A DNA stretch of 64,000 bases. Origin: a bacterium (lineage in GTDB: Bacteria > Desulfobacterota > Binatia > HRBIN30 > CADEER01). Under the pieces are notes generated by a model. The model was given only the letters and a program-made list of their open reading frames with translations, did no database searches and had not been told where the DNA came from. Below are positions 54,261 to 62,933 of this stretch, piece by piece. The stretch spans positions 62,001-126,000 of the forward strand of contig JAUIGL010000007.1 of NCBI GenBank assembly GCA_030430165.1, read 5' to 3'. Positions within the stretch are counted from its first letter, which is position 1, and every line of letters starts with the position of its first letter. The translations under genes were made by a program, and so were the position numbers.

Positions 54261-56216
54261 ATGTCCGAACGCAGAGCTCCCTGGCTGATGAGAACCTACG
54301 CGGGACACAGCGACCCCGCGGCGGCGAATCGATTGTTCCGCACCAACCTTGCCAAGGGGCAAACCGGGCTCAGCGTCGCCTTCGACCTGCCAACCCAGAC
54401 CGGCTACGACTCCGACCACCCGATGGCGGAGGGCGAGGTCGGCAAGGTCGGGGTGCCGATCTGCCACATCGCCGACATGGAGGCGCTGTTCGACCAGATC
54501 CCGCTGGCGCAGATGAACACGTCGATGACGATCAACGCGCCGGCGCCCTGGTTGCTGGCGCTCTATGCGGCGACGGCGGAGCGGCAGGGGGCCGACACGT
54601 CGGGGTTGCGCGGAACCACGCAGAACGACGTTCTCAAGGAGTTCCTGTCGCGCGGGACCTACATCTTCCCGCCGGAGCCGTCGCTGCGTCTGACCGCCGA
54701 CACCATCGAGTACACGGTCGGCAACATTCCCAAGTGGAACCCGATGAACGTCTGCAGCTACCACCTGCAGGAGGCGGGAGCGACGCCGGTGCAGGAGATC
54801 GCGTTCTCGCTGGCCAACGCCTTCGCCGTGCTCGATCGGGTGAAGGACCGCCCCGGAGTTCCGGTCGACGACGTCGTCGCGCGGCTGTCGTTCTTCGTCA
54901 ACGCCGGCATCCGCTTCATCGAAGAGCTGTGCAAGCTCAAGGTGATGACGCGCCTGTGGAATCGGCTCACCGAGGAGCGCTACGGCGTCGAGGATCCGAA
55001 GAAGCGCCGCTTTCGCTACGGGGTTCAGGTGAACTCCCTCGGGCTGACGGCGCAGCAGCCGGAGAACAACGTGCAGCGCATCGTTCTCGAGATGCTCGCG
55101 GTCACTCTTTCGAAGGAGGCGCGAGCGCGCTCGGTGCAGCTGCCGGCGTGGAACGAGGCGCTCGGCTTGCCGCGCCCGTGGGACCAGCAGTGGTCGCTGC
55201 GCGTGCAACAGGTGCTCGCCTTCGAGACCGACCTGCTCGACTACGAGAACGACATCTTCGACGGCTCGACGGTGATCGAGAAGAAGTGCGCCGATCTCGA
55301 GGCGGCGGCGCTGGCCGAGCTCGAATCGATCGAGAAGCAGGGCGGAGCCGCACAGGCGATCGATTCGATGAAGCAGGCGCTGGTCGCTTCCCATGCCGAG
55401 CGCCAGCGCAAGATCGAGGCCGGCGATATCGCCGTGATCGGCGTCAACGAATTCACCGAGTGCGAGCCCTCGCCGCTGGTCTCGGGCGGTCTCGAGAGCA
55501 TCGTCACGGTCGACCCGGATGCCGCGCGCGGGCAGATCGAGCGGCTGCAGGCGTTTCGCGCCGGGCGCAACCAGGCAGACGTCGACGCCGCGCTGGCCAA
55601 TCTCGCCGACGCCGCCAAGAACGGTTCCAACATCATGCCGCCGTCGATCCGCGCCGCTCAGGCGGGGGTGACCACCGGAGAATGGGCGGGCACGCTGCGC
55701 GAGGTGTTCGGCGAATTCCGCGCGCCGACCGGCCTGCAGGGGGCGAGCGTCGCGCCGCGCACCGACGTGCTCGCGGAGCTGCAAGCGCGCACCAAGAAGG
55801 TCGCCGACAAGGTCGGCCGGCCGCTCAAGCTGCTGGTTGGCAAGCCCGGGCTGGACGGACACTCGAACGGCGCCGAGCAGGTGGCGGTGCGCGCCAAGGA
55901 CGCCGGCTTCGAGGTTGTCTACCAGGGAATCCGGCTGACCCCGGAGCAGATCGTCGCCTCGGCGCTCGAAGAAGACGTCGACGCCATCGGTCTGTCGATC
56001 CACTCGGGCTCGCACATGACGCTGGTGCCGCGCATCACGGAGCTGCTGCGCGAGCAGGGCGGTGAAGGGATTCCGGTGATCGTCGGCGGAATCATCCCGG
56101 ATGAGGACCGAGCCAAGCTGCGCGAAGCGGGAGTCGCCGGAATCTACACGCCGGGCGAGTCGACACTGAGCGAGATCATCGGCGACATTGCCGAGATGAT
56201 CGGTCAGCGGGGTTGA
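54261..56216 (+). CDS. MeaA-type acyl-CoA mutase, probable ethylmalonyl-CoA mutase (B12-dependent)
   Basis: 651 residues with catalytic and B12 domains in one chain, the size of MeaA/Ecm and shorter than the ~715-residue methylmalonyl-CoA mutase. It opens RTYAGHSDPAAANRLFRTNL and has QTGLSVAFDLPTQTGYDSDH, RGTTQNDVLKE and SYHLQEAGATPVQE. The C-terminal domain has the cobalamin motif DGHSNG with base-off ligand His534. It would convert ethylmalonyl-CoA to methylsuccinyl-CoA in the ethylmalonyl-CoA pathway. The probable methylsuccinyl-CoA dehydrogenase and a CoA lyase lie 5-7 kb away. Ecm, Icm and related mutases are close, so substrate is a strong inference rather than proof. Confidence 0.87.
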   Translation: MSERRAPWLMRTYAGHSDPAAANRLFRTNLAKGQTGLSVAFDLPTQTGYDSDHPMAEGEVGKVGVPICHIADMEALFDQIPLAQMNTSMTINAPAPWLLALYAATAERQGADTSGLRGTTQNDVLKEFLSRGTYIFPPEPSLRLTADTIEYTVGNIPKWNPMNVCSYHLQEAGATPVQEIAFSLANAFAVLDRVKDRPGVPVDDVVARLSFFVNAGIRFIEELCKLKVMTRLWNRLTEERYGVEDPKKRRFRYGVQVNSLGLTAQQPENNVQRIVLEMLAVTLSKEARARSVQLPAWNEALGLPRPWDQQWSLRVQQVLAFETDLLDYENDIFDGSTVIEKKCADLEAAALAELESIEKQGGAAQAIDSMKQALVASHAERQRKIEAGDIAVIGVNEFTECEPSPLVSGGLESIVTVDPDAARGQIERLQAFRAGRNQADVDAALANLADAAKNGSNIMPPSIRAAQAGVTTGEWAGTLREVFGEFRAPTGLQGASVAPRTDVLAELQARTKKVADKVGRPLKLLVGKPGLDGHSNGAEQVAVRAKDAGFEVVYQGIRLTPEQIVASALEEDVDAIGLSIHSGSHMTLVPRITELLREQGGEGIPVIVGGIIPDEDRAKLREAGVAGIYTPGESTLSEIIGDIAEMIGQRG

Positions 56217-56518
56217 GGGTTTGCTGGGGTTCTGGCTTGCAGTGAACTGATCAACGCCAAGGAGCAAAGGAGGTAAGGAGCGAAGGCCTCGTCGCCAGCC
56301 CGGTACCTTCGTGCTCAGTCGCCGACTGCTCGGCGTTGTCCAACCATTTCGGCAAGGGTCTCCAGAGCACCAGTAAACCTGGAGCCCCCTTTGCTCCTTC
56401 GCTCCTTTGCTCCTTGGCGTTGTTCAGTTGTCTGAAAGCCTGCCGACCAGAAAACCTGGGCCCCCTTTTCTCCTTCGCTCGTTTGCTCCTTAGCGTTGTT
56501 TAGTTGTCCGAGCCCCAA
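56217..56518. repeat. cluster of period-8 AGCAAAGG-type repeats between convergent genes
   Basis: 302 bp with three related blocks: A at 56252-56286 (CAACGCCAAGGAGCAAAGG start), B at 56375-56435 and C at 56452-56511. B and C are direct copies at about 85% identity; A is inverted to them. The internal unit is about 8 bp (CCTTCGCT, CCTTTGCT, CCTTGGCG). It separates the converging mutase and crotonase genes. No gene is present. Confidence 0.75.
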
Positions 56519-57319
56519 TTACTTGCCCTTGAAAACTGGTTCGCGGCGCTCGATGAAGGACTTTACTCCTTCTTCGGCGTCTTCCGAGTTGGCGAGTCGT
56601 TTTTGCACGGCGCGGAAGTCGGACCAGCAGGCTTCTTCGCCCTGGTCGGCGTAGAGGCGGGCCGAGGCCTTGGTCGCCTGGATCGCCAGCGGGGCGAGGA
56701 GCGCGATCTTTTCGCCGAGCTGGATCGCTCGCTCGAGTTGCATTCCGGCCGGGACGACTTCCTGCACCAGGCCGCAGCGGTGCGCCTCGTTGGCGTCGAA
56801 CTCGTCGACGACGAGCAGGTGGTACATCGCGTTGCCCCAGCCGCCGCGCTCGACGAAGCGGAAGGTGGCGCCGCCGGTGGCCATGATGCCGCGTTTCGGC
56901 TCGAGCTGTGAGAAGCGGCAGTCGTCGGCCGCGACGACGATGTCGCCGGCGAGCATGACCTCGATGCCGGCGGTGTAGGTGATGCCGTGCACCGCGGTGA
57001 TGATCGGCTTGCTGCAGCGGCGCGAGCGGTCGAGGGCGAACGGGTCGATCTTCTCGCCGTCGCCGACGTTCTCGTTGTTCTGCATGCGCGTGCGCCATTT
57101 GGGCAGGTCGAGCCCGGCGGTGAAGTGCTTGCCGTGGCCGAACAGGATGCCGACGCGCAGGTCGTCGTCGTTCTCGAGCTCGGTGTAGGCCTCGCCGAGC
57201 GCGCGCATCATGCGCGGCGTCAGCCCGTTGTACTTCTCGGGCCGGTCGAAGCCCATCAACAAGAGCGGGCCGCGCCGTTCGGTGGTGATTCCACCATCCG
57301 CATGTCGTTCGTCGGTCAT
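56519..57319 (-). CDS. enoyl-CoA hydratase/isomerase (crotonase) family protein
   Basis: 266 residues with AGAGGAGG before ATG. Crotonase fold features are FDRPEKYNGLTPRM, the oxyanion segment HFTAGLDLPKW, and GITYTAGIEVMLAGDIVVA. The classical Glu pair of enoyl-CoA hydratase is not obvious: the second region reads EPKRGIMATGG, so the reaction may be isomerisation or another crotonase chemistry. It is followed 50 bp upstream in coordinates by the end of an SDR gene on the same strand and is the last gene of a DUF1214-like, SDR, crotonase series. Confidence 0.85.
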   Translation of the reverse strand: MTDERHADGGITTERRGPLLLMGFDRPEKYNGLTPRMMRALGEAYTELENDDDLRVGILFGHGKHFTAGLDLPKWRTRMQNNENVGDGEKIDPFALDRSRRCSKPIITAVHGITYTAGIEVMLAGDIVVAADDCRFSQLEPKRGIMATGGATFRFVERGGWGNAMYHLLVVDEFDANEAHRCGLVQEVVPAGMQLERAIQLGEKIALLAPLAIQATKASARLYADQGEEACWSDFRAVQKRLANSEDAEEGVKSFIERREPVFKGK

Positions 57320-57369
57320 TCGTTCGTCCTCCTCTGCCTGTGCCTATGCCCCTGCCCGTGCCTATCGGT

Positions 57370-58203
57370 CTAATCCGAGCCGAAGTTCACATCCTTGGTG
57401 ACCGCCTCCCAAGCATCGATCGAAGCCGAAAGCCCGGCGAGCTTCTCGCGAAACGCATTGAGCACATCGTGGCCGAGCAGCAGATGCAAGGGCGGATCGG
57501 CGAGCTCGGTCACGCGCAACACGGCGGCGGCCACCTTGCGCGGATCTCCGGGCAGATCGGCGGCGAATGCCTTGATCAGCTCCTTGCGGGCGCCGACGCT
57601 GTCGGCGTAGTCGTCGATCACGTTGGCGGTCTCCTTCATCGAACGGGTCGCCCAGTCGGTGCGGAAGGCGCCCGGCTCGATCGCCGTGACCTTGATGCCG
57701 AGCGGCGCGACTTCCTTGGAGAGGGCCTCGGTCAGCGCTTCGAGGGCGAATTTGGTGGAGCTGTAGTAGACGTTGGGTGGGTTGGCGACCAGTCCGGTCA
57801 TCGACGACATGTTGACGATGTGTCCGCAGCGGCGCGCGCGCATGCCCGGGAGCACGGCCTTGATGACGTCGACGACGCCGAAGTAGTTGGTGTCGAAGAG
57901 CCGGCGCACCTCGTCGTCCTCGCCTTCTTCGAGCGCCGACATGTATCCGTAGCCGGCGTTGTTGACGACGACGTCGATCGCGCCGAAGGCCTCTTCGGTG
58001 GCGGCGACGGCGGCGGCGATCTGCTCGCGATCGGTGACGTCGAGCGGCAGGGCGATGGCACGCTCGGGGTGGGCGCGGACGAGATCCTCGACCGACTCGG
58101 GATTGCGCGCAGTGGCGGCAACCTGGTGGCCCGCCTCGAGGGCGGCGGCCGCGATTTCGCGTCCGAGCCCGGTCGAGCAACCCGTGATCAGCCACGCCTT
58201 CAT
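57370..58203 (-). CDS. SDR-family oxidoreductase
   Basis: 277 residues. Cofactor loop TGCSTGLGREIA, Arg in TARNPES (NADPH preference), NNAGYGYMSALE, catalytic Ser in NMSSMTGL and YYSSTKFALE (Tyr, Lys). The long C-terminal region past EPGAFRTDW is typical of SDRs acting on larger hydrophobic alcohols. Its ATG overlaps the stop of the DUF1214-like gene (ATGA), so the two are co-translated and may act in one pathway. Confidence 0.88.
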   Translation of the reverse strand: MKAWLITGCSTGLGREIAAAALEAGHQVAATARNPESVEDLVRAHPERAIALPLDVTDREQIAAAVAATEEAFGAIDVVVNNAGYGYMSALEEGEDDEVRRLFDTNYFGVVDVIKAVLPGMRARRCGHIVNMSSMTGLVANPPNVYYSSTKFALEALTEALSKEVAPLGIKVTAIEPGAFRTDWATRSMKETANVIDDYADSVGARKELIKAFAADLPGDPRKVAAAVLRVTELADPPLHLLLGHDVLNAFREKLAGLSASIDAWEAVTKDVNFGSD

Positions 58204-59447
58204 TGCAGCACCTCGGGCAGGCGCCGCTTGTAGGCGGCGGCGCGCGCCTCTCGTTGCTGCTTCCTCTCGGCTTCGCTGACCCAGGCGGTGCCCTCCGGCA
58301 GCAGCGAACGAAGGTCGCTCAGCTTGACCACCTCGCCGCGCGCCGACAGATCGTCGCGCGGACGGCCGCCGGGGAACTCGGCCATGCGCAGGGTGAGCAT
58401 TCCTTCGCGCAAGCCGCAGGTGTCGAGCCAGTTGTGGACGCCGGGATCCTTCGGGCAGAGAACGTAGCTGTAGGTGCCGTCGGCGTTGGCCCGCGACTGC
58501 GCCTTGTTGAGGCTGCTGGTGCGGTCGACGATCTCCATCGTCGTGCCCCAGACGTTGGCCAGCGGCACGACGAAATAGCCGGCGCCACCGTCGTTGACGT
58601 GGACGACGAAGGCCTCGTCGTCGGCGAGCTCGAAGTGGCCGCCGACGTAGAACTGGTTGCGCAGGGCGCCGCCCTTGTCGGCCGAGTAGGCGAGACTGAA
58701 CTGGTTGGCCCGGCGGCGCAGCATGCCGCGGCTGAGACCGAGGGTGAAGTCGGCGTAGCGCAGCATGAACTCGGCGGTCAGCTCTGCTTGTTGGTCGACG
58801 CTGCGCGGAGGCGTGGATGGCTCGGCGCCGAGCCGTTCGATGGTCAGCTGGTTCGGTTCGTCGGCGGCCCAGTCGAGCATGACGTCGCGGATGTAGAACT
58901 CGTGCGCCTCGGCGGACGACTGGATGTGGTTGGCTCGGCCGTCCGCCGGTCGCGAGTCCACCGTGATGGTGAAGCTGCGGTCGGCGTTCAGGACCAGGTC
59001 GTGGCCGGAGAGGACGTCGACCGTGTTCATGTTTGCGTCCCACAGGGTGAAGTAGTTCTCGGTCATGCGGCGCTCGGCGACCCGTCCGTGAATCCGGTAC
59101 TCCTCGTCGCCGGAGATCGGAATCACGCGGTAGATCGAGTCGGGGTTGTCGATCCCCCAGCGCGAGCCGGGGATCGTGCGGCCGGCGACCGGATGCTCGA
59201 GGCGGCTGATGCAGATCACCTTGGGGCGCAGCGGGTCTTGGTTCGACGACCAGATCGCCGCCGAGAACATGACTTCCTCGAAGGCCCAGTCGAAGCAATC
59301 GCGCATCGCCGCCGAGGGGTTCATCTCGTCGAGCCAGTGCCGGCGCACCCGCTCGCGCGCTGCCTCGATCGTCGGATGGGTGATCAGGTCGAGCGCCGCC
59401 AGCTCGTGCTCGTGCTGCTCTGCGGTAGCGATCGGGTGTCGGTCCAT
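58200..59447 (-). CDS. DUF1214-like protein
   Basis: 415 residues from ATG 59447, with GAGGAG eight bases upstream. A helical N-terminus precedes a beta-rich body with WGIDNPDSIYRVIPI, YRIHGRVAERRM and SFTITVDSRPADG, then a C-terminal helical part. The pattern recalls proteins annotated with DUF1214, often found near SDR and acyl-CoA genes in actinobacteria and proteobacteria. No signal peptide. No catalytic residues are known. It is translated first and overlaps the SDR by four bases. Confidence 0.62.
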   Translation of the reverse strand: MDRHPIATAEQHEHELAALDLITHPTIEAARERVRRHWLDEMNPSAAMRDCFDWAFEEVMFSAAIWSSNQDPLRPKVICISRLEHPVAGRTIPGSRWGIDNPDSIYRVIPISGDEEYRIHGRVAERRMTENYFTLWDANMNTVDVLSGHDLVLNADRSFTITVDSRPADGRANHIQSSAEAHEFYIRDVMLDWAADEPNQLTIERLGAEPSTPPRSVDQQAELTAEFMLRYADFTLGLSRGMLRRRANQFSLAYSADKGGALRNQFYVGGHFELADDEAFVVHVNDGGAGYFVVPLANVWGTTMEIVDRTSSLNKAQSRANADGTYSYVLCPKDPGVHNWLDTCGLREGMLTLRMAEFPGGRPRDDLSARGEVVKLSDLRSLLPEGTAWVSEAERKQQREARAAAYKRRLPEVLQ

Positions 59448-59475
59448 GAATTCTCCTCGGGGTGCCGGATCAGGG

Positions 59476-59642
59476 CTAGCAGCCCGTTCAAAAACAGGAG
59501 CGCGCTGCAAATGGTCTTTCGACGTCATGGCTGCGTTGCGAGATCCGCAACAAAAGCGCTGGTTTGCCTCCGGTCTCGCGCCTTACCCTGACGCCGAAAT
59601 CCTCATTTTCGCCTGCGCACCTGTTTTTCAACGGACTGCTAG
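59476..59642. mobile_element. 167-bp miniature inverted-repeat element
   Basis: Ends are 28-bp inverted repeats: CTAGCAGCCCGTTCAAAAAC at 59476 onward and its partner at 59615-59642, matching at 25 of 28 positions. There is no coding frame inside. The right end supplies the stop codon of the sulfotransferase gene. A broken copy of the same element is at 44756-44810, which shows that it is a dispersed family. No transposase for it is in the window. Confidence 0.8.
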
Positions 59643-60805
59643 GCGACGAAGCGGTCGATGTATTCGACGAACTCGGCGCGAATCCGGTCTTCGCTGAGGC
59701 CGAAGTCGGCCGGAGCGTAGCGGTGCGACGGTCGTCTGCGGCCCGCATCGTCGGCCAGCCAGGCTTTCATCGCGCTGCGCGCGTCATTCGGCAACGAGCG
59801 ACCGAGGCGATCGTAGATGCGTTCGATTGCGTCGATCGGCGCGCTCACCGCTTCGGAATAGGATAGGTCGGTGAAACGCGGGTCGGCCGCGTCTCGCGCG
59901 CGGAACTCCATCGCGCGACGATTGGTGAAGCTCATCCGTTCGATCCACTGGCAGCCGATTCGGTTGGGATCCACTGCGTCCGAGTGCATTCGCCAGAGCG
60001 CGGTGTTGAGACTTGCGCCCGAGGGGATGGTCGCGACCGGATCGCGATGCATGTGGATCACGTGCGCGTCGGGGAACGTCGCGAAGAGGTCCTCCAGGTA
60101 ACCGAGGTGGGCGGGGGTTTTCAGGACCCAGCGATCGCGCGGCTGTCCGTGACGCTTCTTGTGCCACTGCAGCAGCTGCAGAGTGCGATGCAGGTGGCGG
60201 TAGGCGGGGGCGAAGTCCTGCTGGTCGAGCCAGGCGCGGTAGGCGGGAACGTCGCACGACGCTTCGGGGACGTGCGACAGAAACGCGTCGGCGAGGAACA
60301 TGATCTCTTCCTCGGCTTCCATTGCGTAGGAGGGGTGGATGGCGAAGTACTCCGGCGCGAACTTCCGCGTCATCGCCTCGCGCTCGCAGGCGTCGGCGAT
60401 GCGCGGGTCGGGTTGCGTGTCCTCGAAGCCGATGCGCGGCGCCGGCTCGAGGGCTTCCCAGCCCATGGTGCAGTAGTGGCGCGGGTCGGCGGCGAGCAGT
60501 CGCTGAACCAGGGTGGTGCCGGAACGCATCATGCCGACGACGACGATCGGCTCGGCGATGACCTCGGCGGCGATCTCCGGGTGGTTAGCGAACCAATGGC
60601 GGATGCGCAGGCGATTGGCCAGGCTGCGCACGACCGATCCGCGCAGCAGCTTGGCGCCGAGCTCGTGCACCGGCGCTGCGGCATAGGATTCGAGCAGGAC
60701 TTCGAGCGGTTCGATGAACTCCTGGTCGCCGAAGTCGTCGAGGCCGTCGACGGCTTTGGCGGCGGTGAGGATGTCGGGCAGGTCGAATTCGCTTGGGAAA
60801 GGCAT
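59639..60805 (-). CDS. sulfotransferase-family protein
   Basis: 388 residues. The 5'-phosphosulfate loop is VVGMMRSGTTLVQRLL (family: GxPRSGTT). The 3'-phosphate region HMHRDPVATIPS and the WVLKTPAHLGYLEDL segment follow as in bacterial sulfotransferases. The first ~80 residues are a helical extension. The acceptor is unknown. Its stop codon TAG is read from the end of the miniature element, so the original C-terminus may have been altered by that insertion. Confidence 0.88.
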   Translation of the reverse strand: MPFPSEFDLPDILTAAKAVDGLDDFGDQEFIEPLEVLLESYAAAPVHELGAKLLRGSVVRSLANRLRIRHWFANHPEIAAEVIAEPIVVVGMMRSGTTLVQRLLAADPRHYCTMGWEALEPAPRIGFEDTQPDPRIADACEREAMTRKFAPEYFAIHPSYAMEAEEEIMFLADAFLSHVPEASCDVPAYRAWLDQQDFAPAYRHLHRTLQLLQWHKKRHGQPRDRWVLKTPAHLGYLEDLFATFPDAHVIHMHRDPVATIPSGASLNTALWRMHSDAVDPNRIGCQWIERMSFTNRRAMEFRARDAADPRFTDLSYSEAVSAPIDAIERIYDRLGRSLPNDARSAMKAWLADDAGRRRPSHRYAPADFGLSEDRIRAEFVEYIDRFVA

Positions 60806-60893
60806 GTGCGACGGGCATTAGTCCATGGATCGTCGCGTCTCGCTACAAAGCTGCCTTGGGAGGGGGTTGGCAGAGTTTTTTTCTCGCGCCAAG

Positions 60894-60912
60894 ACGCCAA
60901 GGCGCCAAGGGG
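60894..60912. repeat. short GCGCCAAG-type repeat
   Basis: GCGCCAAGACGCCAAGGCGC lies in the 164-bp gap between the divergent sulfotransferase and NTF2-like genes. It belongs to the same loose family as the GCGCAAAG units at 45690, 46200 and 56260. Confidence 0.5.
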
Positions 60913-60969
60913 GCTTACAGGCCCCCGCCGGTGCTGGAGCGAGCCCGAGCGTCGGACTATGTTCGGGCG

Positions 60970-61422
60970 ATGTCCGACAGCGCGCGAGAGATCGAGAATC
61001 TGCTCTACGTCTATGCCGAGCGAATCGACGCCGGCGATCTGGAGGGAGTCGCCGACCTCTTCGAGCACGGCAGAATCCTGCCTTCGCCGGATGCGCCGCG
61101 CGAGCTCACCTTCGAAGGACGCGAGGCGGTGCTGAAGATGTACCGGTCGGCGACCCGGCTGTACGAGGACGGCACGCCGAAGACGCGCCACGTGACCAGC
61201 AACGCGATCATCGAGGTCGACGATACGGCCGGCACGGCGCGAGCGAGAAGCTATTACACGGTGCTACAGAGCACCGACGCCCTGGCGCTGCAGCCGATCG
61301 TCTGCGGCCACTACCACGACACCTTCCGCCGAATCGACGGCCGCTGGTGGTTCGACAGCCGCACCATGTTCATCGATCTTACGGGCGACCTCAGCCACCA
61401 CCTGCTCTTCGACCTGCCCTGA
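60970..61422 (+). CDS. NTF2-like (SnoaL/nuclear-transport-factor-2 fold) protein
   Basis: 150 residues from ATG 60970 (MSDSAREIENLLYVYAERID). The pattern is a helix, then AGDLEGVADLF, RHVTSNAIIEVDDT, RSYYTVLQ and HYHDTFRRIDGRWWFDSRTM, as in SnoaL-like and limonene-epoxide-hydrolase-like cone folds. Members include hydrolases, isomerases and ring-hydroxylating dioxygenase small subunits; the exact activity is not determined. It stands alone on the plus strand and converges with the CoA lyase. Confidence 0.85.
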   Translation: MSDSAREIENLLYVYAERIDAGDLEGVADLFEHGRILPSPDAPRELTFEGREAVLKMYRSATRLYEDGTPKTRHVTSNAIIEVDDTAGTARARSYYTVLQSTDALALQPIVCGHYHDTFRRIDGRWWFDSRTMFIDLTGDLSHHLLFDLP

Positions 61423-61457
61423 CCAACATCCCATCTTTCGTTCTCGTGCGAAGAAAT

Positions 61458-61562
61458 TCCCCCCTCCTTGCCAAGGGAGGGGTTAGGGGGAGGTCACGAT
61501 CGAGGCAAACAGTCGGGCCAAAACGCGACCCCCCTGAAGTCCCCCCTTGGTAAGGGGGGACG
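61458..61562. repeat. two dispersed hairpins between convergent genes
   Basis: Hairpin 61458-61495 (CCCCTCCTTG/CCAAGGGAGGGG type) and copy 3 of the CCCCCCTT-GGTA-AGGGGGG hairpin at 61526-61562. They sit between the converging NTF2-like and CoA-lyase genes and could act as a two-way terminator. Confidence 0.75.
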
Positions 61563-61675
61563 ATGTTTGGTTCCGTCCGTTGGCCGGGCTGTGAGAATCT
61601 GTGGATGAAAAATGAGCCGTGAGGACTATTCGAGGCACCACTGGCGCTGTGAGTATGTCGGAAGATGGGCAGGGT

Positions 61676-62704
61676 TCAGTGCGTGCCCGCGACGATGTCG
61701 TACCCGGTCACCTCGGCGGACTTGCGCGCGTACTCGGCGAGGTACGCTGCCTCGACCTGTCCCGCCTGGACCGCCTTGGCGAGGTCCATCAGAGCGATCT
61801 TGATCGTCGCCTCGTCGATCATCTCGCCGGTTTCGGGATCGGCCATCGAGCCGCCGCCCTGCTGGTGGTAGAGCTCGATGACCCGCTTGGCGAAGCTGAC
61901 CTGCTCCTCGGTCGGCCCGTAGCACTGGTTGCAGATCTCGGCTTGTTGCGGGTGCACCACCCAGGTGCCGTCCATGCCGAGCTGCTGCGAGCCGACGTTT
62001 TTCTCGCGCAACCCGGCTTCGATGCGCGCCTTGTCTTGTTCCGAGTCGTCCTTGCGAACGAGCTGCAGGTAGACGTTGTCGATGGCGTGCAGGCCGGCCG
62101 CCTTGGCGGCAACCACCATGCTCTGCTTGGCGTAGTGAAAGTTGCGGTTCTGGTCGACCATCGCCTCGCGGATGCCGAGGTTGGCGGCGAAGTCGGCGAT
62201 GCCGAAGATCAGTCCGACCATGCGGTCCGAGGCGGTGGCGATGTCGTACGCCTTGATCAGGGCCTTCGGGGTTTCGATCAGCGCCTCGATACCGACCCGC
62301 CGACTCCAGCCGCCGCGTCGCTCGAGGTCGTCGATGACGTTGTGTACGTAGTGGATGTCTTCCGGGCCCTGCGACTTGGGCAGCACGATGCCGTGGAACT
62401 TGTCGGGCGCGCCGAGGAAGATCGCTTCCATGTCGCCGACGAAGAATGGCGACTTGATGTTGTTGGGGCGCACCGTCACCACCTTGTTGCCGAAGTCGAG
62501 GGTGTTGAGCGCCTCGACGGTGACCGCGCGACTCTTCTCGCCCTTGAACTCGTAGGGGCAGGCGTCCTCGAAGTCGGCCATCACGTGGTCGACCGGCGAC
62601 TTCTCCGCCGACGCTGCGTTGCGGTGCAGCTTGGGGTTGTGGCCGGGGTAGGTCATCTCGGTTCGCGGGATGACCGGTCGCTTGCCGTCGTCGAGTAGGA
62701 ACAT
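61676..62704 (-). CDS. HpcH/HpaI-family CoA lyase, candidate malyl/methylmalyl-CoA lyase
   Basis: 342 residues with AGGAGGG before ATG. Family motifs are FEDACP (metal-contact Asp/Glu), GIVLPKSQGPEDI, GIEALIETPKAL (acidic metal ligand), FGIADFAANLG and the GMDGTWVVHPQQAEICN end loop. It aligns with citrate-lyase-beta and Mcl1-type L-malyl-CoA/beta-methylmalyl-CoA lyases rather than with small HpcH aldolases. With the MeaA-type mutase and the extended acyl-CoA dehydrogenase nearby, cleavage of methylmalyl-CoA to glyoxylate and propionyl-CoA is the likely job; this is inferred from context. Confidence 0.8.
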   Translation of the reverse strand: MFLLDDGKRPVIPRTEMTYPGHNPKLHRNAASAEKSPVDHVMADFEDACPYEFKGEKSRAVTVEALNTLDFGNKVVTVRPNNIKSPFFVGDMEAIFLGAPDKFHGIVLPKSQGPEDIHYVHNVIDDLERRGGWSRRVGIEALIETPKALIKAYDIATASDRMVGLIFGIADFAANLGIREAMVDQNRNFHYAKQSMVVAAKAAGLHAIDNVYLQLVRKDDSEQDKARIEAGLREKNVGSQQLGMDGTWVVHPQQAEICNQCYGPTEEQVSFAKRVIELYHQQGGGSMADPETGEMIDEATIKIALMDLAKAVQAGQVEAAYLAEYARKSAEVTGYDIVAGTH

Positions 62705-62933
62705 CGCTTCTCCCTCCTGTCGGGGTTGCCGGACTGCCCCGAGTGCCGTAAGTCTTGCTACTATTGAATTCGACGTAAAACAAATTTGGCTAATTTGGGG
62801 CTTCTTGGGATCGAGCCCGACCAGGCTGCGGGCTCTGGTCCGAATCCGCTGCGGGTGTTACGCGTTTGGGTTCGGGCGATGACAGGACCCGGTTGGAGAT
62901 CGAGATTCCGCAAGGAGAGAGGGGATTTTGCGC
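62705..62933. promoter_or_regulatory. divergent promoter region of CoA lyase and acyl-CoA dehydrogenase
   Basis: 229 bp with an AT-rich island at ~62757-62800 (contains GAATTC and GTAAAACAAATTT) in an otherwise GC-rich stretch. Both divergent promoters probably lie here, but no pair of hexamers stands out. A shared control region would let the two pathway steps be induced together. Confidence 0.4.

Noticed and set aside
54081-56267. A 728-codon minus-strand open frame
   Set aside because: It is the complement of the mutase gene, whose motifs are unmistakable; the antisense translation has no recognisable domain.
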